Assembly (NCBI GenBank): GCA_035474375.1
Contig: DATINJ010000213.1
Span: forward strand, 1-29,091
DNA from: JANNPJ01 sp035474375
GTDB taxonomy: Bacteria > Actinomycetota > Actinomycetes > Actinomycetales > Kineosporiaceae
Length of the DNA stretch: 29,091 nucleotides
Reading direction: 5' to 3'
Both the position numbers and the translations under genes were made by a program. How positions within the stretch are numbered: the stretch's first letter is position 1; each line of letters starts with the position of its first letter. This document shows, one piece after another, positions 13,887 to 22,050 of the stretch. Under the pieces are notes generated by a model. The model ran no database searches. It was not told the origin of the DNA and saw only the letters and a program-made list of their open reading frames with translations.

Positions 13887-14651
13887 ATGTCGCGGATTCC
13901 GCTCCCTCCCAGAGACCCGCAGGTCGGGACCGGTTCCACCGGGCTCGACACCCGGGCCCGGATCGCCGCCTCGGCTTTCGAGTTGTTCGCGGCCCAGGGG
14001 TACGACGGGACCACGGTGGATGCCATCGCCGAGCGAGCGGGAATCGCTCGGCGCACCTTCTTTCGGTACTTCCGCTCCAAGGACGACGTGATCTTCCCCG
14101 ACCACGACACCTTGCTGGCCACCGTCAACCAGGACCTGGCCCTGCAGTCCGGGGTGAGCCCGGTGCAGGCGATCTGCAGCGGTGTCCGGGTGGTCTTCCG
14201 CAGCTACGTCAGCGATCCGCAGGTCTCCGTGCAGCGGTACCGGTTGACCCGCAGCGTCGACGCGCTGCGCGATCGGGAGCTGGCCACGGTCCGGCGATAC
14301 GAGCGGGCGTTCAGCCGGTACGTGCGCGACCGGCTGGCCGGCGGCAGCCTCTCCGAGTCGGAGAGCGTGCTGCGCGCCGACGTGATCGCGGCCACCGTGG
14401 TGGCCGCGCACAACGCGGTGCTTCGCGAATGGCTGCGCGCGGGTGGTGATTACGACCCGATGTCCGACCTGGAGACGGCCTTCGCCTGGGTGCTGCAGAC
14501 CTTCGAGCCGAAGCCGATGCAACGCCAGGGCGGCCAGGGCGACAGCGGTGAACCGGGCACCGAAACCGAGAACAACGGCGTCGTCGTCGCGGTGTTCCGG
14601 GCCGACCAGCCGATCGGTGACGTGGTGGACCGGATCTCCCGCTCGCTGTAG
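13887..14651 (+). CDS. TetR-family transcriptional regulator
   Basis: A 254-residue regulator. The N-terminal DNA-binding domain is canonical: RARIAASAFELFAAQGYDGTTVDAIAERAGIARRTFFRYFRSKDDVIF, with the helix-turn-helix around residues 45-65. RRTFFRYF-SK-D is typical of the subgroup that includes actinobacterial TetR and MftR-like regulators. The ligand domain is all-helical. After residue about 207 comes a polar linker (RQGGQGDSGEPGTETENNG) and an extra tail, VVVAVFRADQPIGDVVDRISRSL, which is not part of the standard fold. The ATG 13887 start gives a normal N-terminus. The operator and ligand are unknown. Confidence 0.9.
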   Translation: MSRIPLPPRDPQVGTGSTGLDTRARIAASAFELFAAQGYDGTTVDAIAERAGIARRTFFRYFRSKDDVIFPDHDTLLATVNQDLALQSGVSPVQAICSGVRVVFRSYVSDPQVSVQRYRLTRSVDALRDRELATVRRYERAFSRYVRDRLAGGSLSESESVLRADVIAATVVAAHNAVLREWLRAGGDYDPMSDLETAFAWVLQTFEPKPMQRQGGQGDSGEPGTETENNGVVVAVFRADQPIGDVVDRISRSL

Positions 14652-14656
14652 CTCTG

Positions 14657-14757
14657 GGTCGTGTTTCATAAGTCCCTGCCTACTGCGGCGCACCCGGGCT
14701 TGCGGAGCACTCCACCGGGCACGTCCTCGCGACGGCGGGGACTTATGAAACACGACC
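14657..14757. mobile_element. 101-bp element with perfect 20-bp terminal inverted repeats (MITE-like)
   Basis: GGTCGTGTTTCATAAGTCCC (14657-14676) is repeated exactly in inverted orientation at 14738-14757. The 61 bp between them do not code. The element starts 5 bp after the TetR stop, and its right end supplies the last base of the Rrf2 TAG stop codon. Long perfect ends around a short non-coding core are typical of miniature inverted-repeat elements or insertion-sequence remnants. It may also act as a two-way terminator between these convergent genes. No clear target duplication is seen. Confidence 0.6.
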
Positions 14758-15218
14758 TAGATCCGGGCCCGCCAGACGTCCTCGTCCTTCAGCAACACCG
14801 CGACCTCGGGCGGCAGCTTGCCGGTCGAGACGTCGGCCAGGGTGGCGCCCTCGAGAACGACCCGCATCTTGGCCCGGAGCGCGACCCAGACGTCGCGTAA
14901 CGCCACCGCGGCCCCCGCGTAGGCGACGTCCTCGGGCCGTTCACCGGCGATATTGGCCAGCGGGCCGTCGATCGCCCGGATCACATCGGCGATCTTGATC
15001 TCGGTCGCCGGCTGCGCCAGCCGGTACCCACCCTCCGCGCCGCGGCGGCTCTGCACCAGACCGGCCGTCCGCAACTCCGCCAGGATGTTGAGGAGGAAGG
15101 GCAACGGGATGCCCTGTCGATCGGCCACCGTCTCGGTCTTGATCCAGGAGCCGTCCGGTGAGGCGGCCAGTTCTAGAGCCGCTCGGATGGCGTAGTCGGT
15201 CTTGGCAGAGATGCGCAC
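14757..15218 (-). CDS. Rrf2-family transcriptional regulator without Fe-S cysteines
   Basis: A 153-residue winged-helix regulator starting VRISAKTDYAIRAALELA, the standard Rrf2 opening. The helix-turn-helix is ADRQGIPLPFLLNILAELRTAGLVQSRRGAEGGYRLA. IscR and NsrR carry three cysteines after the DNA-binding region to hold an iron-sulfur cluster. Here that region (IDGPLANIAGERPEDVAYAG) has none, so it probably senses something else, as CymR-like or RsrR-unlike members do. The GTG at 15218 is chosen because it matches the family N-terminus. The stop codon is formed at the end of the adjacent inverted-repeat element. The gene lies 55 bp downstream of terC on the same strand and may be co-transcribed with it. 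Confidence 0.9.
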   Translation of the reverse strand: MRISAKTDYAIRAALELAASPDGSWIKTETVADRQGIPLPFLLNILAELRTAGLVQSRRGAEGGYRLAQPATEIKIADVIRAIDGPLANIAGERPEDVAYAGAAVALRDVWVALRAKMRVVLEGATLADVSTGKLPPEVAVLLKDEDVWRARI

Positions 15219-15273
15219 GCAGCCATTCTGCCCTTCTCTGGTGCACAACCCTTCATTCGTCGACCGAACGCGT

Positions 15274-16350
15274 TCAGAATGGGTCCAACGCGGCGGTCCG
15301 ACGGGTGCTGTCGAGGTCCCGGTGCGGCTTCTTGCGGGCTTCGGCGGCTTCCCGGGTGGCTCGTCGGCGCGACGCGATCATGCTGGTCAGCGCGGTCAGC
15401 AGGATGATGCCGACGACGACGGCGAGTGAGACAGAGGTCGGGATCTCGGGCGCCCACGACACGTGCTCACCGCCGTTGATGAACGGCACTCGATTTTCAT
15501 GCAGGGCCTGGAGCACCAGCTTCACGCCGATGAACGCGAGCACCAGGGACAGCCCCTTGCTCAGATGTTCGAGCGTGTCCAGCAGGCCGCGGACGACGAA
15601 GAACAGTTGCCGCAGGCCGATCAGGGCGAAGGCGTTGGCGGTGATCACCAGGAACGGCTCTTGGGTCAGGCCGAAGATCGCCGGAATCGAGTCCAGGGCG
15701 AACAGCACATCGGTGAAACCGATCGCGAGCATCGTCAGCAGCATCGGGGTGACCAGCAGTTTGCCGTTCTGCCGGATGAACAACCTGGTGCCGTGCCAGA
15801 CCGGGGTGTTCGGGACGAACCGGCTCAACAGCCGGACGGTCTGCGGTTCGTCGTCCGGCTCGTCGAGGTGATCCTCTGCCGCTTCCGCCTCGCCCTTGTG
15901 ATCGGAGCGGACCATCGACCAGGCGGTATAGATCAGGAAGGCCCCGAACAGGTAAAACAGGCCGGAGAACCGGGACAGGGCGACCGCACCCAGCCCGATC
16001 AAGCCACCGCGCAGCACCAGGGCAATCACCACGCCGACGGTCAGCACTCGCAGTTGCAGGTGATCCGGCACCGCGAACCTGGTCATCAGCACCAGGAAGA
16101 CGAACAGGTTGTCGACGCTCAAGCTGTACTCGGTCAGCCAGCCGCCGAGGAACTGGCCGCCGTACGAGGCGCCGAAGTTGAGTCCGATGGCCAAGCCGAA
16201 GATCAGCGCAACCGCGATGTAGAAAATCACCCACCGGACGCTCTGCCGGGTGGATTGCATGCCCCTGCGGCCGCTGATGAACAGGTCAACGACCAGGAGT
16301 ACCCCGATCAGGGCAATCGTTCCGGTCCACCAAGTGGTCGTCACGTGCAT
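15274..16350 (-). CDS. TerC/Alx family membrane transporter, probable manganese exporter
   Basis: A 358-residue integral membrane protein with about nine predicted helices. The family motifs SLSVDNLFVFLVL (about 76-88) and FALDSIPAIFG (about 218-228) carry the conserved Asp residues in membrane helices. A polar loop with EAEAAEDHLDEPDDEP lies between the two halves, and the C-terminus is basic and cytoplasmic. TerC/Alx proteins are linked to tellurite resistance, and several export Mn(II) or metallate secreted proteins. The mRNA leader looks like a metal-responsive switch (see the feature at 16360-16505), which fits manganese. The ATG is preceded by GGAGG with 9 bases between, and that site is itself inside a hairpin. 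Confidence 0.93.
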   Translation of the reverse strand: MHVTTTWWTGTIALIGVLLVVDLFISGRRGMQSTRQSVRWVIFYIAVALIFGLAIGLNFGASYGGQFLGGWLTEYSLSVDNLFVFLVLMTRFAVPDHLQLRVLTVGVVIALVLRGGLIGLGAVALSRFSGLFYLFGAFLIYTAWSMVRSDHKGEAEAAEDHLDEPDDEPQTVRLLSRFVPNTPVWHGTRLFIRQNGKLLVTPMLLTMLAIGFTDVLFALDSIPAIFGLTQEPFLVITANAFALIGLRQLFFVVRGLLDTLEHLSKGLSLVLAFIGVKLVLQALHENRVPFINGGEHVSWAPEIPTSVSLAVVVGIILLTALTSMIASRRRATREAAEARKKPHRDLDSTRRTAALDPF

Positions 16351-16359
16351 CAGAGAGTG

Positions 16360-16505
16360 CCTCCGGTTCAGCGGTCGCGAAAGAACCGGAGGTCTCCTCC
16401 GCCTGGACTGGCGCAGGCCGAAGATGCCGGGCGTGCCTGATACAAGCCAAGTCAGGTAGAGGCCGTGCTGACGACATCAACGCGAGGGAGTACTCCCCTC
16501 CATTA
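16360..16505 (-). promoter_or_regulatory. Structured terC leader, candidate yybP-ykoY-like manganese riboswitch
   Basis: Read on the minus strand, the leader opens with GGGGAGTACTCCC (16486-16498). GGGGAGTA is the hallmark of yybP-ykoY aptamers that often precede terC/alx genes. Three short arms follow near the start codon: A, CGGAGG (16401-16396); B, CCTCCGGTTC (16392-16383); C, GAACCGGAGG (16369-16360). B can pair with A (3-base loop) or with C (10 bp, 13-base loop). C contains the terC ribosome binding site, so B-C pairing would block translation and A-B pairing would free it. The arms are seen directly. The ligand and aptamer family are inferred. Confidence 0.6.
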
Positions 16506-16628
16506 CTGGACAAGTGTGACTTGGGCATGGATTATTTCCAACCCTTGTCCCGGGATGCGAACGCGCTGACAAATGCCGCGGCTGCGACCGGGGTGCGGGC
16601 CGGCCCGGGACGCGTGCAACCCTGAACC

Positions 16629-17564
16629 GTGACCCGCCCTGGCGCAGATCTGCGGATCGCCGGCATCGTCTTCGCCTGGATCGGCGCGATCCTGCTGGTG
16701 GACGCCGTCCCGGCTGGTCAGTCGGTGGAACTGGGCCGGCAGGTGTTGCTGGCCGCGCTGACCTGGCTGGTCCTGGCCGGGCTGCTGCGCCGCGAATCGT
16801 TGCTGGTCCGGGTGCAGACCCTGCTGGTTGTGGTGTTCGCCACCATGGTCGAGTACACCTTTTCGCCGCTGCTTGAGGCCTACACCTACCGGATCGGGAC
16901 GGTGCCGGGTTTCGTCCCGCCCGGCCACGGGCTGGTGTACCTCGGTGCGCTGGCCCTCGGGCGCAGCCGACTGCTGCGCGAGCACAGCCGGCTGGCGGTG
17001 ACCTCGGTGGTGGTTCTCGGCGGTGCGTGGGCCGGGTACGGCCTGCTGTTCGCCGAGCGAACCGACGTCCTGGGTGCGTTCTGGTTCTGCTGCCTGCTCG
17101 GGTTCCTCGCCTGGGGCACGTCGACGACCGGCCGGTTGCTGTATGTCGGCGCGTTCCTCGTCGTCAGCTATCTGGAACTGGTCGGGACGGCGCTGGGTAC
17201 CTGGGCCTGGCAGCGCGAGGACCCGGTGCTGCACCTGATCGGGCAGGGCAATCCGCCGTCCGGGGCAGCCGGAGGTTACGGCTGGTTCGACCTCTACGCC
17301 GGGCTGCTGGCACCGATCGTGATCGGCTGGTGGTCGCGCCGTCAGGGCGTGAGCGCTGCCAGCGTCTGTGCGTGCAGCAGTGAGTTGGTCGCCACCGCGT
17401 TGCCGCCGAACGGGCCGTCCACGCCGTCCAGCGAGCTGAACCGGCCGCCGGCCTCGACCACGATCGGCACCAACGCGGCCATGTCGTACAACTGCAGCTC
17501 CGGCTCGCAGGCCAGGTCGACGGCGCCCTCGGCGAGCAACATGTACGACCAGAAGTCACCGTAG
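16629..17564 (+). CDS. Uncharacterised integral membrane protein
   Basis: A 311-residue protein whose first 238 residues form about six to seven hydrophobic helices: IAGIVFAWIGAILLVDAV, VLLAALTWLVLAGLL, VQTLLVVVFATMVEYTF, HGLVYLGALAL, LAVTSVVVLGGAWAGYGLLF, LLYVGAFLVVSYLELVGTALG and WFDLYAGLLAPIVIGWW. The PPGHGLVYL segment looks conserved, but I cannot name the family. The last 73 residues are polar Ser/Pro-rich sequence read antisense through the hisN 3' end, with no sign of a domain. The GTG start lacks a clear ribosome binding site. Function unknown. Confidence 0.75.
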   Translation: MTRPGADLRIAGIVFAWIGAILLVDAVPAGQSVELGRQVLLAALTWLVLAGLLRRESLLVRVQTLLVVVFATMVEYTFSPLLEAYTYRIGTVPGFVPPGHGLVYLGALALGRSRLLREHSRLAVTSVVVLGGAWAGYGLLFAERTDVLGAFWFCCLLGFLAWGTSTTGRLLYVGAFLVVSYLELVGTALGTWAWQREDPVLHLIGQGNPPSGAAGGYGWFDLYAGLLAPIVIGWWSRRQGVSAASVCACSSELVATALPPNGPSTPSSELNRPPASTTIGTNAAMSYNCSSGSQARSTAPSASNMYDQKSP

Positions 17565-18151
17565 GCGCGACTGCGCCAGACGGTGCGGGTGAGTTCCAGG
17601 AACGCCTCGCCCCGATCCAGCTTCTCCCACCCGCGGAACGACGCATACGACAGGGAGGCGTCGGCCAGATGGTCGACGGCCGAAACCCGCAGCCGCCGCG
17701 CGGCCGACAGGCTGCGACCGGTCCAGGCGCCGGTCCCGGTGGCGGCCCACCAGCGCCGTCCCAGCGCCGGCGCGGAGACCAGCCCGATCACCGGGACCCC
17801 GTCGTCCACCAGGGCGATCAGGGTGGCCCAGACCGGGACCCCACGGACGAAGTTCTTCGTCCCGTCGATCGGATCGACGATCCACTGCCGGGAGCCGCGG
17901 CCGGAGGAGCCGAACTCCTCTCCGATCACGGCGTCCCGGGGGCGGGTCCGGCGCAGCTGGCTGCGGATCAGTTCCTCGGCCGCCCGATCGGCATCCGTGA
18001 CCGGTGTCAGGTCGGGTTTGGTCTCCACCAGCAAATCGACCGCGGTGAACCGGGCCATCGTCACCGCGTCCACTTGGTCGGCGATCACATGCGCCAGGCG
18101 GAGATCATCGTCATAACCCACGGGCCGGACGGTACCGGTGTTTGACCCCAT
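17342..18151 (-). CDS. hisN: Histidinol-phosphatase, inositol monophosphatase family
   Basis: A 269-residue Mg-dependent phosphatase of the IMPase family. Metal-site motifs are GEEFG (77-81) and WIVDPIDGTKNF (90-101), and the C-terminal site is LQLYDMAALVPIVVEAGGRF. In actinobacteria this subgroup (HisN) dephosphorylates histidinol phosphate, the penultimate dephosphorylation of histidine synthesis. FVRGVPVWATLIAL and FWSYMLLAEGAVDLACEPELQLYD match that subgroup well. Broader activity on inositol phosphate cannot be excluded. ATG 18151 is used; GTG 18121 (MGYDDDLRLAHVIAD) is a reasonable alternative. Its last 223 bp overlap the convergent membrane-protein gene. Confidence 0.88.
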   Translation of the reverse strand: MGSNTGTVRPVGYDDDLRLAHVIADQVDAVTMARFTAVDLLVETKPDLTPVTDADRAAEELIRSQLRRTRPRDAVIGEEFGSSGRGSRQWIVDPIDGTKNFVRGVPVWATLIALVDDGVPVIGLVSAPALGRRWWAATGTGAWTGRSLSAARRLRVSAVDHLADASLSYASFRGWEKLDRGEAFLELTRTVWRSRAYGDFWSYMLLAEGAVDLACEPELQLYDMAALVPIVVEAGGRFSSLDGVDGPFGGNAVATNSLLHAQTLAALTP

Positions 18152-18301
18152 CCGTCGTGGTCAGTACGCATCGGATCGGTATCGGACGTGAACCGATTCC
18201 GATCCGGCTACGTAGGCGTCGATGAGCCGGTCGCTACCGGGTTGACGGATCGACGTGTTTCCGCGACGTCGGCATTTGGTTGAGGGCTTAAGGTGCTCCG
18301 C

Positions 18302-18835
18302 ATGTTCGATACTATTAATGGCCTTCCGGTCCATGCTCTCGTGGTTCATGCTGCCGTCGTCCTGCTGCCTTTGATGGCACTGGTCACGATCGCCTTTACG
18401 GTGCGGCCACGCTGGCGCGCGAGCCTGCCCTGGGCGATCCTCGGCAACCTGGTAGCGATGGGGGCGGCGTACGCGGCCGCCGAGTCGGGCGGGAAGCTCC
18501 AGATCCGGCTCAGTGTCCAGGCCAACCAGAAGATCGCGGGTGACCACGGCGACCTGGGCGCGGTGCTGCCGAACTTCGGAATCGGCCTGGTGGTCGCCTC
18601 GGTGCTGGCCTACCTGCTGGTCGGTCGGCAGCGACCGGCCCGTGACTACGACGACAGCGAGTACGAGACCAGGCGGAGCAGCCACGCCTCCGGACCCTCC
18701 GCGATCGCGACCGCGCTGGCCGTGTTGCTGGTCGTGGGGGCCGGTGCGGCAGCCACCTACTGGACGTACCAAGTCGGCGATTCCGGTGCCAAGGCAGTCT
18801 GGAAAGACACCATCGCGAACACCAAGGCCCCATAA
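18302..18835 (+). CDS. DUF2231 family membrane protein
   Basis: A 177-residue membrane protein with the DUF2231 opening NGLPVHALVVHAAVVLLPL, which carries the paired His residues of the family. Four helices are likely: residues about 10-35, 42-60, 90-110 and 135-155. A polar loop DYDDSEYETRRSSH separates the last two. Members are often linked to haem or ferredoxin-like redox partners, but no role is established for this one. ATG 18302 is chosen over GTG 18293 because it gives the conserved MFDTINGLP start. Confidence 0.85.
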   Translation: MFDTINGLPVHALVVHAAVVLLPLMALVTIAFTVRPRWRASLPWAILGNLVAMGAAYAAAESGGKLQIRLSVQANQKIAGDHGDLGAVLPNFGIGLVVASVLAYLLVGRQRPARDYDDSEYETRRSSHASGPSAIATALAVLLVVGAGAAATYWTYQVGDSGAKAVWKDTIANTKAP

Positions 18836-18856
18836 GAGGCTCGGGCAATAGGGCGG

Positions 18857-19915
18857 TCAGGAGTCCAGCGGCGCGCCGGCGCGGGCCCGCATCAGGCGCC
18901 GCAAGGACTCCAGCCGGGCGGCGCCGCTGACTCCGGCGTGCCCCTGCGCCACCCAGGAGTCCAGGCCGCACTCCGGTTCATCGTGGGTGCAGCCGCGAGG
19001 ACATTCGGCGGTGCCGCCGATCAGCTCCGGGAACGCCCGGAGCAGCCGGTCCGGATCGACATGGGCCAGCCCGAACGAGCGGACCCCCGGCGTATCCACC
19101 ACCCAGCCGCCGTCGGGTAGCCGGAGGGCCACCGCTGAGGTCGAGGTGTGCCGCCCTCGGCCGGTGTGGTCGTTGACCCGGCCGATCGCCCGGTCGGCTC
19201 CCGGCACCAGTGCGTTGACCAGTGTCGACTTGCCGACGCCGGAGTGCCCGATGAGTACCGTGACCCGGTTGCGCAAATGCTCGCGCACCGTGTCCAGACC
19301 GACGATGCCGCCGTCCGGGTTCGGCTGGTCCGCGGCCGGCGCCCGCCGGGTCACCAGCCAGGGCACCTCCAGCGCCGCATAGCCGCTGGTGAACTCGGCC
19401 GGATCGGTGAGGTCGGCCTTGGTCAGCACGAGCAGTGGGTCCAGGCCCGCGTCGTAGGCGGCGACCAGGCAGCGGTCCACCATCCGGGCTCGCGGTTCCG
19501 GATCGGCCAGCGCGGTGACGATGCCCAGCTGCTCGGCATTCGCCACGATCCCGCGCTCGACCGGGTCGGTGTCGTCAGCGCTGCGCCGCAGCATCGACGT
19601 CCGTGGTTCTACCCGGACAATCCTGGCCAGCGACCCGGCCGAACCGGAGACGTCACCCACCACCCCCACCCGGTCACCGACCAGGACCGCGGCCTTACCC
19701 AGCTCCCGGGCCTTCATCGCCACCACCACCGGTGCGTCGGCGTCCGCCTCGAACCCGCCGAGCAGGCAGCCGTACCGGCCCCGGTCCACCGTGACCACCT
19801 GGGCGGTCACCGCATTCGCGTGCAGCGGTCGATCCTTGGTGCGCGGCCGGGAGCCGCGCGGGTTGGGCCGGAACCGGATCTGCGACTCGTCGTCCTGCGA
19901 CCTGCGGGCAGGCAC
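18857..19915 (-). CDS. rsgA: Ribosome small-subunit biogenesis GTPase RsgA
   Basis: A 352-residue circularly permuted GTPase that aids late 30S maturation and is stimulated by the ribosome. An N-terminal OB-like domain (about 35-110) comes first. The GTPase motifs are in permuted order: G4 (LTKADL), then G1 (GHSGVGKSTLVN), G2 region GRGRHTSTS and G3 (DTPGVRSFGL). The C-terminal zinc finger is ECPRGCTHDEPEC with the Cys-Cys-His-Cys pattern. It starts at GTG 19915, 4 bases after the aroA stop, so aroA-rsgA are probably one operon, as in other actinobacteria. Confidence 0.95.
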   Translation of the reverse strand: MPARRSQDDESQIRFRPNPRGSRPRTKDRPLHANAVTAQVVTVDRGRYGCLLGGFEADADAPVVVAMKARELGKAAVLVGDRVGVVGDVSGSAGSLARIVRVEPRTSMLRRSADDTDPVERGIVANAEQLGIVTALADPEPRARMVDRCLVAAYDAGLDPLLVLTKADLTDPAEFTSGYAALEVPWLVTRRAPAADQPNPDGGIVGLDTVREHLRNRVTVLIGHSGVGKSTLVNALVPGADRAIGRVNDHTGRGRHTSTSAVALRLPDGGWVVDTPGVRSFGLAHVDPDRLLRAFPELIGGTAECPRGCTHDEPECGLDSWVAQGHAGVSGAARLESLRRLMRARAGAPLDS

Positions 19916-19919
19916 GACG

Positions 19920-21242
19920 CTAGCTTTCCTCGCCGTCGTTGGGCCCGGGGCCGGAATCCGCGAGCATCCGGTCCCAGAGGCCGGTGAAGCCGGGCAGCGT
20001 CTTCGCCGTGGTGCCGATGTTCTCCACCAGGACGCCGGGCACCCGCAGGCCGATCACCGCACCGGCGGTGGCGATCCGGTGATCGTCGTAGGTCGCGAAG
20101 GTGCCGCCATGCAGCTTCCTCGGCTTGATCACCAAACCGTCCGCGGTCTCCGTGACGTCACCGCCGAGCTTGTTCAGTTCGGTCGCCAGCGCCGCCAGCC
20201 GGTCGGTCTCGTGGCCACGCAGATGCGCGATCCCGCGCAAGTGGGACGGCGTCTCCGCGAGTGCTGCCAGTGCGGCCACCACCGGGGTGAGTTCCCCGGC
20301 CGACCGCAGGTCGGCATCGATGCCGTAGAGCTCTCCGGTGCCCGCCACGGTCAGGCCGTCGCGATCCAGCGAGACCTCAGCCCCCATCGAGTCCAGCAGG
20401 TCACGCAGTTCGTCGCCGGCCTGGGTGGTGTACTGCGGCCAGCTGGACACCCGGACCTGGCCGCCGGTGACGGCGGCAGCGGCGAGGAACGGCGCCGCAT
20501 TCGACAGGTCCGGCTCGACCAGGACGTCGAGCCCACCGACTCGGCCCGGTTCCACCCGCCAGATCGCCGGCTCCGAATCGTCCACGACCACGCCGACGTC
20601 GCGCAGCGCCTCAACTGTCATCGTGACGTGCGGTTCGCTCGGGATCGGCGGGCCGATGTGACGCAACGTCAGCCCTTCGTCGAACCGGGCGCCGGCGAGC
20701 AGGAGCGCCGAGACGAACTGGGAGGACGTCGAAGCATCGATGTCGATCGTGCCGCCGCGAACCCGGCCGGTGCCCCGGATCGTGAACGGCATCCGCCCGG
20801 TACCGCCGTCGTCCACCTCGATGCCGAGCTCGCGCAGCGCCCGCAGGATCGGTGCCATCGGCCGCTTGCGGGCGTGCGGGTCACCGTCGAAGGCGACGTC
20901 CCCGACGGCCAGCGCGGCGACCGGCGGCAGGAACCGCATCACCGTGCCGGCCAGGCCGACGTCGATCGTTGCCGGGCCACGTAGCTCACCGGGAGTGATG
21001 ATCCAGTCGGCGCCGAAGTCACCGCTCGCGTTCGCGTCCTCGACCTGGGCGCCGAGGGCGGAGATCGCCGCCGTCATCAGCAAGGTGTCGCGCGAACGGA
21101 GCGGGGCGCGCAGCCGGGACGGTTCGTCCGCGAGCGTGGCCAGCACCAGGTAACGGTTGGTCAGCGACTTGGAGCCGGGCAGGGAGACAGTTGCTCGGAC
21201 CGGAGCATCGGTGGTCGGTGCGGACCAGAGGGCATCGCTCAT
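19920..21242 (-). CDS. aroA: 3-phosphoshikimate 1-carboxyvinyltransferase (EPSP synthase)
   Basis: A 440-residue enzyme of the shikimate pathway that joins shikimate-3-phosphate and phosphoenolpyruvate. Key motifs are LPGSKSLTNRYLVLA (21-35), DVGLAGTVMRFLPP (the LxAGTxxRF motif), GDPHARKRPMAPI, and SQFVSALLLAG. Near the C-terminus RGHETDRLAAL and TYDDHRIATAGAVIGL are clear. The length is normal. It lies 54 bp downstream of the DoxX-like gene on the same strand. Confidence 0.96.
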   Translation of the reverse strand: MSDALWSAPTTDAPVRATVSLPGSKSLTNRYLVLATLADEPSRLRAPLRSRDTLLMTAAISALGAQVEDANASGDFGADWIITPGELRGPATIDVGLAGTVMRFLPPVAALAVGDVAFDGDPHARKRPMAPILRALRELGIEVDDGGTGRMPFTIRGTGRVRGGTIDIDASTSSQFVSALLLAGARFDEGLTLRHIGPPIPSEPHVTMTVEALRDVGVVVDDSEPAIWRVEPGRVGGLDVLVEPDLSNAAPFLAAAAVTGGQVRVSSWPQYTTQAGDELRDLLDSMGAEVSLDRDGLTVAGTGELYGIDADLRSAGELTPVVAALAALAETPSHLRGIAHLRGHETDRLAALATELNKLGGDVTETADGLVIKPRKLHGGTFATYDDHRIATAGAVIGLRVPGVLVENIGTTAKTLPGFTGLWDRMLADSGPGPNDGEES

Positions 21243-21296
21243 ATCGGCCGAGGGTATCCGAGGGCCGTGCCGCCGTGCCCGGCGAGTCGTTCCGGG

Positions 21297-21926
21297 TCAG
21301 ACCGGGAGCGACTCGCGGGCTTTACCGGCGGCCTTGCTCGCCTTCGCGGTCTGCTTGCTCGCCTGCTTCAGCGCCTTCTTCTGGGTTTTCTGGACGGACT
21401 TTCGGGCGTCCTTGGCGCTTTTGCGAGCCGACTTCTTGACCTCACGAACCGAGAGGGCAGTGGCGGCCCCGGCATCCCGGGCGGCGTCGGCGGCGACGTG
21501 ACCGGCTCGTCGGCCGCGCCAGGCCAGGCCCGGACGGCCCTCGGTGTCGACGGCGGCCAGCAGGGTGCCGCCGAGCAGACCCAGGTTCTTCAGGAAAGTG
21601 GTGCGCTGAGCACGGCGCAGCTCCGGGTCCTTCTCCTTCCAGAACGGCTGAGTGTTCTGGACGGCGGGCGCGGCCAGCACGATCGCCAGCGCGGAAAGCC
21701 GGGGGAGCTTGCCGACGGCCAGCAGCAGGCCGGCCGCGACCGTGATACCCCCGGCGGCGCGAACCACCATGATCTGATCCTGCGGCAGCTTCAGCGGCCC
21801 GCTGACCCGGTCCAGGACCGGGCGGGCCAGCTCGGCCTGCGGGCCGGGATGACGGGCCGCATCGAGTCCGGTCTGGATCAGCGGCGTGGCGAGCAGAGGG
21901 CGAGCAAGGCGGCGAACGATCGTCAT
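21297..21926 (-). CDS. DoxX-like membrane protein with a histone-like basic tail
   Basis: A 209-residue protein. Residues 1-150 match the DoxX family: IVRRLARPLLATPLIQTGLDAARHPG, MVVRAAGGITVAAGLLLAVGKLPRLSALAIVLAAPAVQNTQPFW, and the helix KNLGLLGGTLLAAVDTEG. The last 50 residues (VREVKKSARKSAKDARKSVQ onward) are Lys/Ala repeats like histone H1, probably cytoplasmic. DoxX relatives in mycobacteria form membrane oxidoreductase complexes, but the role here is unknown. It may lead the doxX-aroA-rsgA transcript. Confidence 0.85.
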   Translation of the reverse strand: MTIVRRLARPLLATPLIQTGLDAARHPGPQAELARPVLDRVSGPLKLPQDQIMVVRAAGGITVAAGLLLAVGKLPRLSALAIVLAAPAVQNTQPFWKEKDPELRRAQRTTFLKNLGLLGGTLLAAVDTEGRPGLAWRGRRAGHVAADAARDAGAATALSVREVKKSARKSAKDARKSVQKTQKKALKQASKQTAKASKAAGKARESLPV

Positions 21927-22050
21927 GTCCCTTTGCTACCGCGATCTCGCCGTGAGCGCGAGCCAGACAGGCCAGAAATCCGGGTCAATCCGGCCTCGTC
22001 GTACCGGCGCGCGCTCGATCTGCGCGCGGAGCCTCGCCTACGCTGCTGGC

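Noticed and set aside
19515..20984. 489-codon plus-strand frame
   Set aside because: It spans two real minus-strand genes (rsgA and aroA) and has no recognisable domain.
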